A stretch of 11,955 bases of DNA, from contig UNSP01000003.1 in NCBI GenBank assembly GCA_900556355.1, positions 1 through 11,955 of the forward strand, in the 5' to 3' direction. The notes beneath the pieces were generated by a model. It saw only the letters and a program-made list of their open reading frames with translations. It was not told the origin of the DNA and did no database searches. The position numbers were made by a program, and so were the translations under genes. The DNA is from Candidatus Saccharimonadota bacterium (GTDB lineage: Bacteria; Patescibacteriota; Saccharimonadia; Saccharimonadales; Saccharimonadaceae). This document shows positions 1 to 7,594 of the stretch, piece after piece (within the stretch, counting starts at the first letter, position 1; every line of letters starts with the position of its first letter).

Positions 1-998
1 GTTCGCTAGTTAAGAAACTGGAGGAGCTTGGAATCGGACGTCCATCCACATACGCCACAATTATCGACACCGTGCAGACTCGCGGCTACGTTGAAAAGGG
101 TGACAGCGAAGGTCAACCACGTGATGTAATTGTCCTGAATTATAACGGCGAGGAAGTTAGCCGAAGTATTGTCCAGGAAAAAACTGGCTCGACTCGTGGC
201 AAGCTGATTCCAACACCAAGCGGCGAACTGATTGCCGATTTCCTGACGGACCATTTTACGCAAATTGTCGATTACGATTTTACCGCCAATGTCGAGACGG
301 AATTTGACAAAATTGCTGGTGCTAATCTGGAAAAAAGCGCAATGTTGCACGGATTTTACACGCCTTTCCATAAATTAATTGAGCAATCTGGCGGAATCGA
401 CCGAAGTAAAGTCGGCGCTAATCGTGAAGTGGGAATTGACCCGAAGACGAATAAGCCGATTATTGCAAGATTCGGTCGTTTCGGTCCAATGTTGCAACTT
501 GGCGAAACTGATGGCGACGAAAAGCCACGTTTTGCGCCGCTGCCAAAGGGTGCGAAAATTGAGACAGTTACTCTGAAGCAAGCGCTGGAGATGTTCAAAT
601 TGCCACGCGTCGTCGGACAAACAGAAGACGGGCAAGATATTAAGGCGAATATTGGACGATTCGGTCCGTATATTCAAGTCGGCAAATTGTTCGTTTCCAT
701 TAAGCCAGAAGACCCGCACAGCATTACTTTAGAAAAGGCGCGTGAACTTTACGCCGCCAAATTAGAAGCCGAAGCCGCTAAGAATATTGCCGAATTCCCA
801 GATGGAATTAAGGTTCTCAATGGTCGATTCGGTCCATATATCACCAACGGCACCAAAAATGTCAAAATCCCTAAAGATACGGATCCGAAAACTATTACTC
901 ACGAAAAAGCTCTGGAGCTATTAAGCACCACAACAGCGAAGCCAACTCGCAAACGCGTAGTTAAAAAAGCTACCAAAACATCCACTAAAAAGAAGTAG
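1..998 (+). CDS. topA: DNA topoisomerase I, C-terminal part (5' end outside window)
   Basis: Type IA topoisomerase, which relaxes negative supercoils by single-strand passage. The reading frame is open from base 3, so the gene begins upstream; the GTG at 72 is an internal Val codon. The first residues in frame contain KKLEELGIGRPSTYATII, a hallmark of the TopA core, followed by the segment KLIPTPSGELIADFL. The catalytic Tyr and the TOPRIM domain lie outside the window. Downstream are three C-terminal topoisomerase repeats, recognisable as GRFGPMLQLG (about 473-502), GRFGPYIQVG (about 653-682) and GRFGPYITNG (about 824-853). The protein ends in a Thr/Lys-rich basic tail (KKATKTSTKKK). There are no cysteines in the visible part, so the tail is of the repeat type without zinc ribbons, as in many Gram-positive-like and CPR TopA proteins. 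Identification is firm. Confidence 0.96.
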   Translation, partial: SLVKKLEELGIGRPSTYATIIDTVQTRGYVEKGDSEGQPRDVIVLNYNGEEVSRSIVQEKTGSTRGKLIPTPSGELIADFLTDHFTQIVDYDFTANVETEFDKIAGANLEKSAMLHGFYTPFHKLIEQSGGIDRSKVGANREVGIDPKTNKPIIARFGRFGPMLQLGETDGDEKPRFAPLPKGAKIETVTLKQALEMFKLPRVVGQTEDGQDIKANIGRFGPYIQVGKLFVSIKPEDPHSITLEKARELYAAKLEAEAAKNIAEFPDGIKVLNGRFGPYITNGTKNVKIPKDTDPKTITHEKALELLSTTTAKPTRKRVVKKATKTSTKKK

Positions 999-1009
999 CG
1001 TTTTCATAC

Positions 1010-1028
1010 TATCCAATAATTCCGGATA
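1010..1028. other. weak inverted repeat after topA
   Basis: TATCC (1010-1014) and GGATA (1024-1028) form a 5-bp stem with a 9-nt loop, 12 nt after the topA stop. It is followed by an A-rich run rather than a T-run, so it is a poor rho-independent terminator on the plus strand. No better terminator is visible for topA. Confidence 0.25.
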
Positions 1029-1051
1029 ATAAAAACTCTTCATATAATCTA

Positions 1052-1081
1052 TTGCAAAAAACGTAAAATAAATGCTATAAT
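1052..1081 (+). promoter_or_regulatory. upstream sigma70-type promoter of the sigma4/HARE gene
   Basis: TTGCAA (1052-1057), an 18-bp spacer and TATAAT (1076-1081), with TG at 1073-1074 forming an extended -10 (TGCTATAAT). The predicted start is near 1088. It sits 34 bp upstream of a second promoter, so the downstream gene seems to have two tandem promoters. Confidence 0.6.
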
Positions 1082-1109
1082 TTATATCAGCAATTATGGC
1101 ATTTATCTA

Positions 1110-1138
1110 TTGACTTTTGTCAAATGCAATTGTATAAT
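1110..1138 (+). promoter_or_regulatory. proximal sigma70-type promoter of the sigma4/HARE gene
   Basis: TTGACT (1110-1115), a 17-bp spacer and TATAAT (1133-1138): 5/6 and 6/6 matches at ideal spacing. The predicted start is near 1145, giving a leader of about 54 nt before the ATG at 1199. This is among the closest matches to consensus in the window. Confidence 0.75.
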
Positions 1139-1184
1139 TAAAAACATATTTTCAATCAATATAACCTGTGGTGAGGCAGAGAGG

Positions 1185-1202
1185 ATGTTTCTAGTAGCAT
1201 GA
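1185..1202 (+). CDS. possible 5-codon leader peptide (MFLVA)
   Basis: An ATG at 1185 is preceded by purine-rich GAGGCAGAG and opens a five-codon frame ending in TGA at 1200-1202. That stop overlaps the ATG of the downstream gene at 1199 in an ATGA arrangement. Such an overlap could couple translation of the downstream gene to the short leader. It would also explain why the GAGG (1181-1184) lies about 14 nt from the main ATG, farther than usual. The element is short enough to occur by chance. Confidence 0.35.
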   Translation: MFLVA

Positions 1203-2251
1203 GCGAGACAGCAAAAACCGAGCAAAGCGCCAAATTAAATTCTGTCGTCGATACTATTATTTCTAAGATTCCGCAAGAGCGCGAGAAGGAAATTATTTCT
1301 CGACGATTTGGTTTGTATGACCGAAAAGAAACGTTAGAGTTAATTGGCGATATGTTCGGCATTACTCGCGAGCGCGTTCGTCAGCTAGAAAAAGCAATCT
1401 TAACGCGTCTACGTGCAGCTGTCGCCGAGGGAGAACTTCCTTCGGTTATTGCTATGGAAAAAGAAATCACTTCGAGTTTGTCTGAGATGGGACGAGTTGC
1501 GCGTATGCAGGATTTGGCGTCACATTTCCTCGGTAAAGAAGCTACTGCAATTGACCGCGCTCGTGTGGCGTTTATTTCTGAGCTGGCAGAAAACATCACG
1601 ATTGTTACAGAGAATGACGATTATTACCAAGCGGCAGCGATCGACACTCTCGGCAATGAAAAGCAAATTAGAGCACGAGTCGAAGAAGTTGTAAAGACTA
1701 TCAAAAAACACGGCGAACCTGTTACCGCGGAAGAATTGCACAAAAAATTGGACTATGAACATCCTTCAAACATTGCAGCCTTGGCTACCGTCAGTAAAAA
1801 ATTGGCCAGCTTAAACGATCAGTGGGGACTAGCCAAATGGCCAGCCGTTAACCCAAAGAACATACGCGATAAAATCTACGTTGTTCTGGATACCAATGGC
1901 TCACCGATGCATTTTTCCGACATCGCCAAGGGAATTCGGGACAGCGAATTTAACCGCCGAAGCGTCACGACGCAGGCAATTCACAATGAACTTATTAAAG
2001 ACAAGCGATTTGTTCTAATCGGTCGCGGGATTTATGCGCTTGCCAGCTGGGGCTACAGCCGCGGAACTGTAGCAGATATCATTACCGATATTTTGAAGAA
2101 TTCCGAAACTCCGCTTCACCGCGATGAAATCGTTCGTCAAGTCCTCGACAAACGACAAGTCAAGGAAACTACTATTCTATTAAACCTTCAATCAAAGCCA
2201 CAATTCAAACGTGTCGCTAAAGCCACATACGTTTTTGAAGAAGCCGCTTAA
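1199..2251 (+). CDS. sigma-70 region 4 / HARE-HTH domain protein, putative transcription regulator
   Basis: A 350-aa soluble protein. Residues about 24-72 closely resemble sigma-70 region 4, the part that reads the -35 box: EREKEIISRRFGLYD, then LELIGDMFGITRERVRQLEKAI. Regions 1-3 are absent, including the region 2 that melts the -10, so it cannot act as a complete sigma factor. The middle (about 155-215) is helical and charged. Residues about 224-290 resemble a HARE-type winged helix (PMHFSDIAKGI, then FVLIGRGIYAL), as in the RNA polymerase delta subunit, and about 292-345 look like another degenerate copy. I infer an RNA-polymerase- or DNA-associated regulator. Two promoters precede the gene. 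The ATG at 1199 overlaps the stop of a five-codon leader frame. No signal peptide or membrane segment is visible. Confidence 0.85.
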   Translation: MSETAKTEQSAKLNSVVDTIISKIPQEREKEIISRRFGLYDRKETLELIGDMFGITRERVRQLEKAILTRLRAAVAEGELPSVIAMEKEITSSLSEMGRVARMQDLASHFLGKEATAIDRARVAFISELAENITIVTENDDYYQAAAIDTLGNEKQIRARVEEVVKTIKKHGEPVTAEELHKKLDYEHPSNIAALATVSKKLASLNDQWGLAKWPAVNPKNIRDKIYVVLDTNGSPMHFSDIAKGIRDSEFNRRSVTTQAIHNELIKDKRFVLIGRGIYALASWGYSRGTVADIITDILKNSETPLHRDEIVRQVLDKRQVKETTILLNLQSKPQFKRVAKATYVFEEAA

Positions 2252-2257
2252 GCTAAG

Positions 2258-2286
2258 TTGCAAACTTCTTTCAGAGGTGAGATAAT
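2258..2286 (+). promoter_or_regulatory. promoter of the TraG/VirD4-like gene, nearly leaderless
   Basis: TTGCAA (2258-2263), a 17-bp spacer and GATAAT (2281-2286). The predicted start near 2293 leaves only about 3 nt before the ATG at 2296. The same stretch includes AGAGGTGA (2273-2280), which looks like a Shine-Dalgarno but lies 15 nt from the ATG. If this promoter is used, that sequence is not in the mRNA. If readthrough from the upstream gene is used, it may act as a distant ribosome-binding site. Confidence 0.5.
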
Positions 2287-2295
2287 TTACACATA

Positions 2296-4947
2296 ATGCA
2301 GATTATTTCTTGGATCATCAGCACATTATTACAATGGTATATTTGGATGCCAATCGTGGCAGTCCTGATGTTTTTGACGTGGCGGAATTATCGGAAGATA
2401 GAAGATTTCACCCCAGTTGAGAGCGTGCTTTTGGTTCTGGAAATCCCACGCACCAACGACAAGCAAGAACTTGCTGCCGAGCAGTTATTCGCTTCACTGC
2501 ACGGAATTCTTCGCGACAATAAAGAATTGCGATTATCTGGCGGACACCAAGAGCACATCAGCTTTGAAATCGCCTCAGTTAATGGACAAATTCGCTTTTA
2601 CGTTTGGGTACCAAAAACCCTACAGAGCTTTGTCGAGGGGCAGATTTATTCTCAATATCCAACCGTTCAAATTCACCAAGCCGACGAAGATTATACCGAG
2701 CATGAGCGCGACCACGAAGTTGCTTACTCGACAGAATTGACATTAACCACAGATGAATTTCTCCCAATTCGCACCTTCCAAAATTTCGAAGTCGACCCGC
2801 TGGCGGGCATTACGGGCACGTTGGCAAAATTGGAAACCACCGGTGAAGAATTGTGGATTCAGGTGCTAGTCAGACCAATTCCTGACGACTGGCAAAACGC
2901 CGCAGATCGATATATCAATAGCATAAGAAACGGACGAATGTTCTCCTTGCCAGGATTCGGCGGCAGTATGCAATGGCTAATCGGCGTGCTTGGCGCGTTG
3001 TGGCAGCCACCAGAGCAGGGAGCAAATCAATCGACAGCTATTGAGCTATCAGACCGCGATAAAACTCGCATTTCTGAAGCAGAGAAAAAGGCCACAAAGC
3101 TCGGATACGAAGTAAAAATTCGCTTAGTTTATATGGGCGAAAGTCAGACAAACGCTAAGCTTCGCATGCAGGCGCTCGTCGGTACATTTAAGCAGTTCAA
3201 TTCAACTAATCTCAACGGATTCCATGCCGTCAAAGGCGCGTTTGGAAAAGAATTTATTGATAAATATCGCAAGCGTTCGTTCATCGGCGATGGCTTCATC
3301 TTAAATATAGAAGAATTGGCGTCAGTTTTTCACTTGCCACACACCAACGTTGAAACGCCAAATATAGTTTGGGCAAGCTCCAAAACCGCAGAACCGCCGT
3401 CCAAATTGCCAGTCTTAACCGGCGAAGATGTCAACGATGACCAAATTTCTGCCTTTGGCGTCACCAACTTCCGCGGCATCAGCCACCAATTCGGCATGTT
3501 GCGCTATGACCGCTCACGCCACGTTTACATAATCGGGCAAACGGGCGCCGGAAAAAGTGGACTATTAGAACTCTTCGCCTTAAGCGACATTTTCCATAAT
3601 CAAGGATATGCTATCATCGACCCGCACGGCGACTTCGCAATCAACAACATGAAATTTATCCCCGGTAGCCGATTGAATGACGTGATCTATTTCAATCCAG
3701 CCGACACCGCGTATCCTCTGGGATTCAATCCGCTCGAGGTCACAAACCCGAACCAAAAAACCAACATTTCATCAGAAATCATCGGCGTTTTGAAGCGTAT
3801 TTTTGGCGATTCGTGGGGACCGCGACTTGAGTATATTTTGCGGTATACAATTCTGGCTTTGCTGGACCGACCAGAAGCGACGATGCTTGATATTACTCGC
3901 ATGCTAACAGATAAGGAATTCCGAAAAGAAACGCTGACTTATTGCCAAGACACCGTGATTTTGCAATTCTGGAATGTCGAATTTGCCAGCTGGAATGACA
4001 AGTTTGTCGCCGAGGCAATTGCGCCAGTTTTAAATAAAGTCGGGGCTTTCACCGCCAATCCAATCATCCGCAACATCATCGGGCAGCCGAAATCCACGTT
4101 CAATATTCGCCAGATTATGGATGAAGGAAAGATTCTAATTGTCAATCTGTCCAAAGGTCTTATCGGTGAAGATAATGCTGCTATACTCGGTTCGTTTTTG
4201 GTCACGAAAATTCAGCTTGCCGCCATGTCTCGAAGCGACATTCCTGACGTCCGCGACCGCCGCCCATTCTATCTTTACGTCGACGAGTTCCAGAACTTCG
4301 CCACCGATTCGTTTGCGACTATTCTATCCGAGGCTCGAAAATATGGCCTTAATTTAACCGTTGCCAATCAGTATATTTCCCAGATGAGCGACACGGTTCG
4401 CGATGCGGTTTTCGGCAACGTCGGCACTATGATTTCTTTCCGAGTTTCTGCTGACGATGCACCGATTCTCGCCAAGCAATTCGAGCCGAACTTCGAGGCA
4501 ATCGACCTTCTACAGATGCACAATCGTAATTTCGTTGTCAATATGGTTATTGGTGGCGAGAAAACTCCCGCGTTTTCTGCCCGCACATTGGAACTTCCGC
4601 CAAGCCAAGCCGACAATACACCACACATTATTGAACATTCGCGTCGCATGTATTCGCGAAACAGGGAAGATGTCGAGAAGGAAATTGACGCCGCAATAAA
4701 ACCTGTTCGCAACCAAAAAAAGCAACCAGCCAAATCTCAGCCGCAGCCTGCAAACAACGCTCCAGCGGTCAATAGCCAACCGGAAAAGCAGCAACCCGCA
4801 GCAAACGATGGCGAAGTTGTTTTGCAAATTCGCGGCAATGATAATGCACCTACAGAAACCGCAATCAACACAGTTACACCGCTAGATTCAGCAACGCCAA
4901 AAAGACGACGTCGACGTCGAAAAAAGAGCACTACTACCGCCGCCTAA
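2296..4947 (+). CDS. membrane-anchored TraG/VirD4-superfamily ATPase (type IV secretion/DNA-transfer-like)
   Basis: An 883-aa protein. Residues about 3-27 form one N-terminal membrane helix (IISWIISTLLQWYIWMPIVA), followed by a roughly 380-residue region before the motor domain. The P-loop is GQTGAGKS at 414-421. IIDPHGDF follows at 440-447, a motif typical of HerA/VirD4/TraG-type motors. The Walker B is LYVDEFQNF with D663 and E664, and TVANQY around 688-693 fits the next core motif. The C-terminal ~90 residues are Pro/Gln/Asn-rich and disordered-looking, ending in a basic cluster (PKRRRRRRKK). Family knowledge suggests a hexameric DNA- or protein-translocating ATPase at the inner membrane. 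No relaxase or other secretion genes are nearby, so a role in conjugation, DNA uptake or host-directed secretion is only inferred. It ends 3 bp from the convergent polyamine operon. Confidence 0.85.
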   Translation: MQIISWIISTLLQWYIWMPIVAVLMFLTWRNYRKIEDFTPVESVLLVLEIPRTNDKQELAAEQLFASLHGILRDNKELRLSGGHQEHISFEIASVNGQIRFYVWVPKTLQSFVEGQIYSQYPTVQIHQADEDYTEHERDHEVAYSTELTLTTDEFLPIRTFQNFEVDPLAGITGTLAKLETTGEELWIQVLVRPIPDDWQNAADRYINSIRNGRMFSLPGFGGSMQWLIGVLGALWQPPEQGANQSTAIELSDRDKTRISEAEKKATKLGYEVKIRLVYMGESQTNAKLRMQALVGTFKQFNSTNLNGFHAVKGAFGKEFIDKYRKRSFIGDGFILNIEELASVFHLPHTNVETPNIVWASSKTAEPPSKLPVLTGEDVNDDQISAFGVTNFRGISHQFGMLRYDRSRHVYIIGQTGAGKSGLLELFALSDIFHNQGYAIIDPHGDFAINNMKFIPGSRLNDVIYFNPADTAYPLGFNPLEVTNPNQKTNISSEIIGVLKRIFGDSWGPRLEYILRYTILALLDRPEATMLDITRMLTDKEFRKETLTYCQDTVILQFWNVEFASWNDKFVAEAIAPVLNKVGAFTANPIIRNIIGQPKSTFNIRQIMDEGKILIVNLSKGLIGEDNAAILGSFLVTKIQLAAMSRSDIPDVRDRRPFYLYVDEFQNFATDSFATILSEARKYGLNLTVANQYISQMSDTVRDAVFGNVGTMISFRVSADDAPILAKQFEPNFEAIDLLQMHNRNFVVNMVIGGEKTPAFSARTLELPPSQADNTPHIIEHSRRMYSRNREDVEKEIDAAIKPVRNQKKQPAKSQPQPANNAPAVNSQPEKQQPAANDGEVVLQIRGNDNAPTETAINTVTPLDSATPKRRRRRRKKSTTTAA

Positions 4948-4950
4948 AAA

Positions 4951-6477
4951 TTATTCGTATCGCCACTGACGCATATCGGAATTGTAAACGTCGGTGATTC
5001 GCGGAGAGACCAGCGTGGAAGTTGGTCCAGATGGCACCGATATGGCGTTTTGTTTAGTCAGGAAGGTGAGCAATCTCTGGTTTTGATATCGTAGGTTTTT
5101 CGGCAATGGCTGGCTAGCCACGACCTCAGCTTGCGGCGTAGACATCACGAAACCCCACTCGCCAAATGACGGCACATTGACCGAAAACGCCGTCACATAT
5201 CGCTCTGGATGAGATGATTTTACGGTGTTCGCCACCATATAAAAAGCATGCGGAGAGAAAAATGAAGACGTCGCTTGCGTCACCATAACGCCACGCTCCG
5301 TTAAAATATTGCCAATTTGACGATATAATTGCTCAGAATACAACTTGGCTAATTTTTCATTCGACGGATCCACCAGATCAATCAACACAACATCATATTT
5401 ATCTGAGGTAGAAAAAGCGAATTGGAAAGCGTCTTGATTGACAACAGAAACGCGCGGATCATGCAACGAACGCTGATTTATATCGGTGAGAAGATGGTTA
5501 GTTTTCGCCAGATTAGTCATCACCTCATCGATATCAACCAGCGTAATATGTTCAACGCTGGGATATTTCAAAACGTCCCGAGCCAGCAAACCATCGCCGC
5601 CGCCCATAATCAGCACGCGCTTCGGATTGATGACTGAAGACAGAGCAGAAGTGGACAGTGTTTCGTGATAACGCGCTTCGTCAAGGCTGGAAAACTGCAG
5701 ATTGCGATTCAAAAACAACCTCGTGTCATTTTTATATCTCGTCAGGACAATTTTCTGATACGGCGTCTGCTGCTGCCACATCACAGGATCTTTATACGTT
5801 CGTTTGTCAATTCCGTACTCAATTTCCGTCGCATAAATAAAGAACCCCAAAAGCAACATTGTTGCAATAACGCTAATTGTCATCACTATTTTCGAAGCCT
5901 TCATTTGTTTAAGAATCAGAACCGCAACGCCAATATTCAGTGCCGCCACCAGATACGCGCTACGCATTAAGCCAAGATACGGAAGCATAACGAGCGGGAA
6001 TAATAGCGACGCAATTAACGCCCCAAAATAATCGAGTGCTAAAATCTTGCTAAATAATTTCACCGAAGACTTGCGCCCGAACTCCTGAAACATCTTCATT
6101 AAAAGCGGAATTTCCAGCCCGATACAAATACCAATTACCAAACTTATGACGGCAAAAATTAGCCAATGCGAACGCGTAAAAACGAATCCCAAATACATCA
6201 GCATCACCGAATTTCCACCAATTAGCCCCAGAATAATTTCGTTCGTTGCGAAGCTGGTCGCTGGATGAAGCTTGATGTAATTGACCAGCAATGAGCCAAT
6301 TCCCATACCGAACAGCGTCACGCCAGTCGCCAGACTAAAGCTCAAAATCGAATCGCCCACCAGATATGACGCAGCTGCGCCTAAAATCAGCTCGTAAATA
6401 ATTCCGCCAATTGCTACCAAAATTGCCGCCGCAAATAAAGCAATTTGCTCCCGTTTTTTCGTACTTGATCGTGGCAT
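4951..6477 (-). CDS. speE: membrane polyamine aminopropyltransferase (spermidine synthase-like)
   Basis: A 508-aa protein. The N-terminal half has about seven hydrophobic helices (roughly 11-35, 43-66, 80-100, 104-128, 145-167, 172-190, 197-216). Residues about 235-445 form a spermidine-synthase fold: RYHE (269-272), the nucleotide-binding GGGDG (292-296), the acidic VDID (314-317), QDAF (348-351) and the catalytic-loop IDLVDP (366-371). The family transfers an aminopropyl group from decarboxylated AdoMet to putrescine or a related amine; the substrate cannot be read here. It is the last gene of a minus-strand operon that begins with the AdoMet decarboxylase. An AGGAG Shine-Dalgarno lies 6 nt before the ATG and abuts the stop of the upstream gene. 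The start is well supported. Confidence 0.9.
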   Translation of the reverse strand: MPRSSTKKREQIALFAAAILVAIGGIIYELILGAAASYLVGDSILSFSLATGVTLFGMGIGSLLVNYIKLHPATSFATNEIILGLIGGNSVMLMYLGFVFTRSHWLIFAVISLVIGICIGLEIPLLMKMFQEFGRKSSVKLFSKILALDYFGALIASLLFPLVMLPYLGLMRSAYLVAALNIGVAVLILKQMKASKIVMTISVIATMLLLGFFIYATEIEYGIDKRTYKDPVMWQQQTPYQKIVLTRYKNDTRLFLNRNLQFSSLDEARYHETLSTSALSSVINPKRVLIMGGGDGLLARDVLKYPSVEHITLVDIDEVMTNLAKTNHLLTDINQRSLHDPRVSVVNQDAFQFAFSTSDKYDVVLIDLVDPSNEKLAKLYSEQLYRQIGNILTERGVMVTQATSSFFSPHAFYMVANTVKSSHPERYVTAFSVNVPSFGEWGFVMSTPQAEVVASQPLPKNLRYQNQRLLTFLTKQNAISVPSGPTSTLVSPRITDVYNSDMRQWRYE

Positions 6478-6488
6478 TATAACTCCTT

Positions 6489-7175
6489 TTATTTGCCAAG
6501 CCCGCCGCTACTGCCGCCGTAAACACTGCGCGATCCGCCGTGACCTCCGCCATTACTATTGTCGGAATTGTTGTCAAAGATGAATGCAAACAAAATAATA
6601 GCGATAAATATGACAATGAAAATAATCGTAGTCCAGTTAATCGGCTTAATAGTCCTGCCGAACATTTCCTTTTGCTCTTTGTCACTCAACTTAACCTTAC
6701 GGTAGGCATCATATTCGCGATTGTTATACTTCTCAATCGTTATCAGCTGACGGTTTTTCGGCGCGCTAGCGTCCCTCAAAGTAGCATACGCCATCAGTTC
6801 TTTCGGGAAAACTTGGTACGTGTTTTTGCCCTTGATGTTCATAATTTCACCAATTCCAACCTCATCAACCACCACAACGTGATCCTTGCCGTCCTGTTCA
6901 GAAACGGTGAATGATTGACCTTTTTTCAATTGCGTTGGGTCAATTGCCTGAGTAAAACGAATCGGCTCGTACAGAGAAACGGTTTGATCGCTGTGATCAT
7001 ATTCCACCCAGCTATCATAATCAGCCAGCCCTGTAATCTCCCACTCTTCCCAGTAGTAAAATCGCTTGTCTTTCTTATCCCATTCGCGAAAAAGCAAACA
7101 GCCAACAACTCGTAAATTAGTTTTCTTTCCAGTCAATATTTGGTTGATTTTAAGTCGCGCCTTGGTTCGTTTCAT
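6489..7175 (-). CDS. DUF4178-like single-pass membrane protein
   Basis: A 228-aa protein. The N-terminal region (about 20-135) has the Trp/Tyr-rich beta pattern I associate with DUF4178 (FYYWEEWEITGLADYDSWVEY), with a second part around VVVDEVGIGEIMNIKGKNTY. A single membrane helix lies at about 179-200 and is followed by a Gly/Ser-rich tail. The gene sits between speH and the membrane speE, 1 bp after the speH stop and 11 bp before speE, so the three are almost certainly co-transcribed and probably translationally coupled. From general knowledge, DUF4178 genes often sit beside speD/speE pairs. Its biochemical role is unknown to me. A membrane-proximal accessory to the aminopropyltransferase is an inference from position only. 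Confidence 0.8.
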   Translation of the reverse strand: MKRTKARLKINQILTGKKTNLRVVGCLLFREWDKKDKRFYYWEEWEITGLADYDSWVEYDHSDQTVSLYEPIRFTQAIDPTQLKKGQSFTVSEQDGKDHVVVVDEVGIGEIMNIKGKNTYQVFPKELMAYATLRDASAPKNRQLITIEKYNNREYDAYRKVKLSDKEQKEMFGRTIKPINWTTIIFIVIFIAIILFAFIFDNNSDNSNGGGHGGSRSVYGGSSGGLGK

Positions 7176-7176
7176 A

Positions 7177-7521
7177 TTACAATGCCGTTTCTTTCATAAT
7201 TATGTTTTTTGCACCCAGCAGCCGTGTAACCAACTCTTTTATTTGTTGCAATTTATCATCATCCAGCATTTTACAAGTTGTCATCGCTATATACGCCACG
7301 CCGCTTTCCGGCCACGTATGAATCGCGATGTGCGACTCCGACAAAAGCAGGGCAGCGCTGATTCCTTGCGGGGAAAATTGATGCGTTACCGATTCCAAAG
7401 AATGCAAGCCCGCCAATTCCGTAACATTTCTTAACAATTTCTGCAGCTCATCCGCGTCATTAAGCAAAGCAGAATCAACTTCACTCACTTTTATGGTTAT
7501 AGATTGGACCGCGGCATGCAT
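7177..7521 (-). CDS. speH: S-adenosylmethionine decarboxylase proenzyme, prokaryotic class 1B type
   Basis: A 114-aa pyruvoyl enzyme that decarboxylates AdoMet to supply the aminopropyl donor for polyamine synthesis. The core LLLSESHIAIHTWPESG places Glu62-Ser63 as the self-cleavage site, with Ser63 becoming the pyruvoyl group. His68 (IHTWPE) and Cys83 (AMTTC) are at the expected catalytic positions; this numbering matches the well-studied Thermotoga maritima enzyme. The length is normal for the short bacterial form, which assembles from cleaved subunits. It is the first gene of the minus-strand operon. The region before its ATG contains AGAGGTGA 15 nt upstream, inside a 6-bp inverted repeat, so translation may be controlled (see separate entries). 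Confidence 0.95.
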   Translation of the reverse strand: MHAAVQSITIKVSEVDSALLNDADELQKLLRNVTELAGLHSLESVTHQFSPQGISAALLLSESHIAIHTWPESGVAYIAMTTCKMLDDDKLQQIKELVTRLLGAKNIIMKETAL

Positions 7522-7529
7522 ATTATAGT

Positions 7530-7545
7530 AATTATATCACCTCTG
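7530..7545 (-). promoter_or_regulatory. start-proximal 16-nt element of speH, shared with the 2296 gene
   Basis: Read on the minus strand this is CAGAGGTGATATAATT, ending 8 nt before the speH ATG. The gene at 2296 has CAGAGGTGAGATAATT at 2272-2287, also ending 8 nt before its ATG: 15/16 identity at identical spacing. The element combines a Shine-Dalgarno-like AGGTGA with a -10-like kATAAT. It could be a distant ribosome-binding site or a near-leaderless promoter. Confidence 0.45.
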
Positions 7546-7566
7546 GAGCGTCAGGAGTAAAGGTGA
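7537..7566 (-). promoter_or_regulatory. inverted repeat that could hide the speH ribosome-binding site
   Basis: On the minus strand TCACCT (7566-7561) can pair with AGGTGA (7542-7537), the Shine-Dalgarno-like sequence of speH, with an inner CTG/CAG extension. The stem is only 6 bp with a long interior, so it is modest. It would give a simple route to translational control of the polyamine operon. Confidence 0.35.
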
Positions 7567-7582
7567 AACGCGGCTCTTAGGG

Positions 7583-7594
7583 AATATCGATATT
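7583..7594. promoter_or_regulatory. 12-bp perfect palindrome in speH leader
   Basis: AATATCGATATT is a perfect 12-bp palindrome located between the putative speH -10 box (7609-7614) and the speH start. Its position just downstream of the predicted transcription start would suit a repressor site. It is AT-rich and may be fortuitous. Confidence 0.3.

Noticed and set aside
72..998. topA beginning at the GTG at 72
   Set aside because: The frame is open to base 3 and the upstream residues are conserved TopA sequence, so the true start is outside the window.
2255..2267. Terminator after the sigma4/HARE gene
   Set aside because: AAGTT-GCA-AACTT is a 5-bp AT-rich stem without a proper T-run, and it overlaps the -35 box of the next gene.
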